From positions 15,439,779 through 15,503,778 of the forward strand of contig NC_133778.1 of assembly GCF_003597395.2 (NCBI RefSeq): DNA of 64,000 nucleotides, in the 5' to 3' direction. A model generated the notes under the pieces. It was not told where the DNA came from. It ran no database searches and saw nothing but the letters and a program-made list of their open reading frames with translations. Numbering within the stretch: the stretch's first letter is position 1; each line of letters begins with the position of its first letter. Shown here piece after piece: positions 60,231-64,000 of this stretch. Both the position numbers and the translations under genes were made by a program. The stretch is from Chelonoidis abingdonii (taxonomy: Eukaryota; Chordata; Testudines; Testudinidae).

Positions 60231-60403
60231 GCTTTAAACCAGGGGTTTAAAGGCGGCACGCGAGCTGATTTTCAGTGGCACTCACGCTACTCGGGTCCTG
60301 GCCACCAGTCCGGGAGGCTCTGCATTTTAATGTAAATTTAAATGAAGATTCTTAAACATTTTTAAAACCTTATTTACTTTACATACAACAATAATTTAGT
60401 TAT

Positions 60404-61020
60404 TGTGATGGGGCAAGGCCAGATGGCTACAGTAAAGTTCTGAGAAACAGGTATGTTAGCCCAAGGCTAAACAAATTCCTAGTACCCTGGTAACCAAATG
60501 GCAGTTGCTCCAGGTTAATCAAGGCACCTGGAGCCAATTAAGATCTTTCTAGAAGGCAGTAGAGATAGCTGCTTTAATTATAACACCTGCAGCCAATCAA
60601 GGCAGGCTAATCAGGGCACCTGGCTTTAAAAAGGAGTTCACTCCAGTCAGGCAAGGAGGAGCCAGAGGAGAAGGAGCNNNNNNNNNNNNNNNNNNNNNNN
60701 NNNNNNNNNNNNNNNNNNNNNNNNNNNNNNNNNNNNNNNNNNNNNNNNNNNNNNNNNNNNNNNNNNNNNNNNNNNNNNNNNNNNNNNNNNNNNNNNNNNN
60801 NNNNNNNNNNNNNNNNNNNNNNNNNNNNNNNNNNNNNNNNNNNNNNNNNNNNNNNNNNNNNNNNNNNNNNNNNNNNNNNNNNNNNNNNNNNNNNNNNNNN
60901 NNNNNNNNNNNNNNNNNNNNNNNNNNNNNNNNNNNNNNNNNNNNNNNNNNNNNNNNNNNNNNNNNNNNNNNNNNNNNNNNNNNNNNNNNNNNNCCAAGGT
61001 AGAGGAGGAACTTTGTCACA
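60404..61020 (+). mobile_element. Nested solo LTR with TTAT target duplication
   Basis: It starts TGTGATGGGGCAAGGCCAGA and ends GAACTTTGTCACA. TTAT occurs on both sides (60400-60403 and 61021-61024). CAGCCAATCAAGG (60591) and CTTTAAAAAGG (60624) form a CCAAT-TATA-like promoter, as in the LTRs at 14988 and 18550. About half of it is unread because of the gap at 60678-60993. Confidence 0.85.
60678..60993. other. Assembly gap (316 N)
   Basis: All bases are N. The placeholder open frames that cross it are artefacts. The gap lies wholly inside the nested LTR. Confidence 0.99.
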
Positions 61021-61159
61021 TTATATATTATAGACTTATAGAAAGAGACCTTCTAAAAATGTTAAAATGTATTAGCGGCACGTGAAACCTTAAATTAGAG
61101 TGAACAAATGAAGACTCGGCACACCACTTCTGAAAGGTTGCCAACCCTGCTTTAGACTA

Positions 61160-62080
61160 TTAATCCAAAGGTGTAAACCAGAATAGTTGATGTGCCAAAC
61201 AATGCATTCATACTGCAACTTATTTTTTGTAAAGTTGTGGGTATTGTTATGCCAGCAAAATCCTTTGTCATCCAACTTACAAATTTGTCCCCTTAAACTT
61301 GCTGGAAGTAATCATGTTAAATGGACAAAGAATCGTATTACACTTCTTCTCCTTGGTTACTTAAAAAAAATAAATTCTAAAATTATATTAAAAAATCAGC
61401 TAAAATATGGTGTTTGCTTTTTCTCTGTTGCTTTTTCATTATAATACTGTGAAGGAGTCTATATTCTTATTTAATAAATAGAGTACTAAATACAGTACAA
61501 CTACTTCTGTCAGAACATTATAGGCCAAATTGCATTATCTTTATTTATGGTTGGTGGTATTTTACTCTGCTGCTAGTTCCATTGATGTTAATGGAATGTC
61601 ACCTGGAGCATAATACTCTTTATTATGAATCAGGATAATGCTATCAAGCCCTCTGAAAAGTCACTTACCTTGGACAGTCAAACTAGATGCTTAAATTTTA
61701 CCTCCGTGTTTTGGTTCTTTTGCACTGCCATAGGGCTGGATCATGGCTTTATCACAAGTGTGTAGTTCTGCTGCCCTAGGAGCAGAGCAGAAAATAGACA
61801 ATAATATTATTCGTAAAACCCCAGCTCCTGGAATCATGAGATTACATTTTTTTTGTAGTGTCTAGTTCTCCTGTGGAGAAAACATGACCCCGAAAGGCTC
61901 ACATCAGCATTCAATTCTGTTTATTCTATTTCCTTATAAGGCAGTAATTGGTAGTAAGTAGTGGCTAATACATTTCTCCTCTTTGAGAGATTAGAGGTCA
62001 TGTCCTCACTGGAGCAGTACAGAGGAGACTTAAAGTTGCCCTAAATCTGGGGAGTCCTCTGCATGCTGAATTTTGTTATT
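61160..62080. other. Stretch with no recognisable gene
   Basis: AT-rich, with no recognised gene or element. Confidence 0.4.
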
Positions 62081-62084
62081 AATT

Positions 62085-62280
62085 ATTAGTATTACAGGTG
62101 TTTCCATTGTGCTAGGCACTGTATAAACACATAGTAAGAGATGCTTCCTACCCTGAAGAAACTATATTCTAAAAAGGCAAGACAAGTGAGAGGGGAAACG
62201 GAGGCACAAAGAAATGAAGTGACTTGCCAGAGGATGACACCGCAGATCACTGGCAGAGCAGTTGATTTCAATAGGACTTA
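62085..62280 (-). repeat. MIR/CORE-like fragment, antisense
   Basis: ACAGGTGTTTCCATTGTGCT, AGGCACTGTATAAACACATA, then GAAACGGAGGCACAAAGAAA and GAAGTGACTTGCCAGAGGAT match the antisense MIR/CORE pattern. The 180-codon minus-strand frame (62162-62704) runs through it and is therefore not a gene. Confidence 0.65.
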
Positions 62281-62709
62281 AGCACATACTTGTGTGCTTT
62301 GCTAAATCAGGACTCATGAGTAGCCCCACTGAACTCAACGAGACTACTCGGTGTGTACCATTAAGCACATGTGTAAGGATTAACAAGAACATGGTTTTTT
62401 TCCTATCCTGACTAAGCTGCTTTGTTGTAAGTATTTCAACTTGCGGCCAGTGCAAGAAGAGTGCACAATGCTCTTCAATGTGTGCTTTGTCTACTGCGTT
62501 ATTTTTATAATGTAAATAACCATGAACGAGAAACATCAACCTGCATGCATTGCAATAAAGGTTTAGAAGTCTGACAAGTTGTATCTGGTTCTGCACTGTT
62601 TTAAAGCATGTTTTTAGCTTGTCTACTTTTGTCATTCTAAAGAAAACCGTTCGTGTTAGATAACTACCTCTAGGAATCCTGCATGTACATCCAAAGTGTG
62701 ACATTTAAA

Positions 62710-63430
62710 GAACTAGTTCTTTGTGTTGAAGGAACTGTTTTTCGTACCTTGATAGCGTTTATCACTTTGATGCAGAGCCAGATATCTACTCAGGTTCCAC
62801 CATGGCTCTGACAATTCTAACCATGCAAAGTAGCATTAATTTTTATAATCCGTGGTTCAGTTTATGTATTACCTCGTGATTTCCCATTTGACTGCGCCGT
62901 ACAGTGTGCACGAACATTAAGATCCAGTTTCCCTATGGCCTAGTACTTTCATTTTATGTAGTGTTAGTTAGTTGGTTGGGGTTTTTTGTTTTTTGAAGTT
63001 GAGGTTTTCAAAGCCTTAAGTTGAGCTCCTCTGTCGTATTTAATCGGGGGCATGTGTAGAAAACTTGGAGACTATTGTACAGATTCAAAACCACTCCCAA
63101 ATTGGTTTGATCTATCTCTAATGAAGACACTGTTTTTGTGCTGAACTACACTAGGTGATAGGCATTAAACAAACATGCATTAGAATAAAGATGTTTCCTT
63201 TAGGCCTCAGGGAGATGGAAGTCAGGTTCAGAATCTGTGGGAAAACACAAGTTGCCTCTTAAATGCCATATTTTAACGAGAATCTAGGGATTGTGAACTT
63301 GTAGGGCGGAAAACTTCCCCAGCATTTTTAATTTTAAAAGGCAGGGGAAATGCAACTAAATGACTCAGAATTAAAAAAATTATTAAAGTTAATGTTTAAA
63401 ATTAAATATATACAAGAGGGAAGGTACTAT
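62710..63430. other. Stretch with no recognisable gene
   Basis: Nothing recognisable. Confidence 0.4.
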
Positions 63431-63770
63431 ACATCTGGGGTCAGGCTTGAGTTATGAGGGATTACAGGTATTGGTTGCAAGGATAAAGAGATACATACAT
63501 ATCACATAACCAGCATAGACCCAGATTGGGGTGCAAGAGTTTTTAAAGTGTCAGTGGATAAGTGGGCTCAGGTATACCACCCACGGACTGTATAAGGAGT
63601 CCAAGTCAGTATTGGTGGAGCGAATAAGTACATGGGTGGGGTGCGTCCCTTGGTTCGTCAGGGAAGGAAGTGGATTATTTCCCTGGTTGGTGGTCTCAAT
63701 TACTCAATGTGGTATTTATGGTGTCCTGTGATGTGTTCCGTATAAATGTCTTTGGACCATCATAAGCTCT
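63431..63770. other. Unclassified sequence next to the terminal LINE
   Basis: Distinctive non-AT-rich text (for example GTATACCACCCACGGACTGT and GGGGTGCGTCCCTTGGTTCG) without recognised ends or coding motif. It stops abruptly where LINE homology begins. It could be part of an LTR or unique DNA. Confidence 0.3.
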
Positions 63771-63772
63771 CT

Positions 63773-64000
63773 CAAGGAAATGCGGTAGATCTAATTTACC
63801 TCGATTTCAGTAAGGCGTTTGACACGGTTCCGCATGGGGAACTGTTAGTTAAATTGGAAAAGAAGGTGACGGATTACTTAGACAAAGGAAATGCGGTAGA
63901 TCTAATTTACCTCGATTTCAGTAAGGCGTTTGACACGGTTTCGCATGGGGAACTGTTAGTTAAATTGGAAAAGATGGGGATGAATATCAAAGTTGTAAGG
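63773..64000 (+). mobile_element. LINE reverse-transcriptase fragment with in-frame duplication
   Basis: The frame is open to the window edge. It encodes GNAVDLIYLDFSKAFDTV, the palm block of non-LTR reverse transcriptases (CR1/L2-like; the AFD aspartate is present). A 111-bp (37-codon) unit occurs twice in tandem with a single base difference (CCG versus TCG after VAL), so the palm motif appears twice. This copy looks younger than the other LINE relics, which all carry stops. The LINE extends beyond the window, so its full state is unknown. The left border is probably a 5' truncation. Confidence 0.75.

Larger units (their letters stand above)
60240..61149. mobile_element. hAT-type element split by a nested LTR
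   Basis: The outer ends are CAGGGGTTTAAAGGC and, at the right, GGTTGCCAACCCTG. They are flanked by CTTTAAAC (60232-60239) and CTTTAGAC (61150-61157), matching at 7 of 8. Interior text on both sides of the nested LTR (AATGTAAATTTAAATGAAG at the left; AGCGGCACGTGAAACCTTAA and ATGAAGACTCGGCACACC at the right) belongs to one element. It is non-autonomous. Confidence 0.85.

Noticed and set aside
60597..61019. Open frames spanning the gap
   Set aside because: They consist largely of unread positions translated as X.
62162..62704. 180-codon minus-strand open frame, the longest without N
   Set aside because: It overlaps an antisense MIR/CORE fragment at 62162-62280, has no start or splice context and no recognisable motif.
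63431..63770. Possible nuclear copy of mitochondrial control region
   Set aside because: I considered this from the text, but it lacks the conserved blocks expected of turtle mitochondrial DNA.
1..64000. CRISPR array, operon, plasmid or phage features
   Set aside because: The repeat content, splice-like signals and lack of dense coding show vertebrate nuclear DNA. No direct-repeat arrays with spacers were seen.

Overview
The window reads as vertebrate nuclear DNA from a reptile, most probably a turtle. The evidence is the make-up of the interspersed repeats: many 5'-truncated CR1 LINEs of the sauropsid type, old MIR/CORE and L2 fragments, several families of short hAT-type DNA elements, and solo LTRs with the TGT...ACA ends seen in turtle endogenous retroviruses. 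The species call rests on recognition of repeat families, not on a database search. There is no bacterial-style gene organisation, no CRISPR array, no rRNA or tRNA gene, and no intact protein-coding gene. Long open frames are few and mostly lie inside GC-rich LTRs.

Layout. 1-4340: intergenic or intronic DNA with a MIR relic and a 664-bp hAT element (1952-2615). 4342-7010: a solo LTR (4342-5066), a broken SGNH-hydrolase-like reading frame (about 5100-5560) and a second LTR. 7010-10660: unique-looking DNA. 10663-11690: a CR1 with an internal deletion. 12493-13767: two copies of a 215-bp sequence 1,060 bp apart. 14988-15803: LTR plus a truncated fold-back hAT element. 17285-17343: the best splice-flanked exon candidate. 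18238-20799: SINE-like repeat, LTR and a 910-bp hAT element. 24265-25158: antisense LTR. 27690-30820: wreck of a ZMYM1-like hAT transposase split by a CR1. 30966-31718: LTR. 33499-33853 and 38249-38541: fold-back DNA elements. 44355-47971: short LTRs, one pair enclosing a retroviral primer-binding site, with a related pair of larger LTRs and a hAT element nearby. 50338-51172: small MITE and CR1. 53540-57700: L2 and CR1 fragments. 58228-59038: probable LTR with a TATA box. 60240-61149: hAT element carrying a nested solo LTR that contains a 316-bp assembly gap. 63773-64000: a LINE reverse-transcriptase fragment, open to the window edge, with a 37-codon in-frame tandem duplication.

The most interesting structure is the roughly 200-bp LTR family at 44355-44558, 47501-47709 and 47784-47971. 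One pair encloses only 74 bp, in which an 18-nt match to the tRNA-Pro primer-binding site can be seen (two mismatches, both at CpG sites) and a short purine run precedes the second LTR. This is the architecture of a miniature LTR retrotransposon (TRIM-like) or of an extremely deleted provirus. The same LTRs appear to contain a tRNA-like stretch with A-box and B-box matches at tRNA spacing. The window as a whole is probably an intron or intergenic region; one or two small exon candidates suggest that a host gene may pass through it on the + strand, but I cannot name it.
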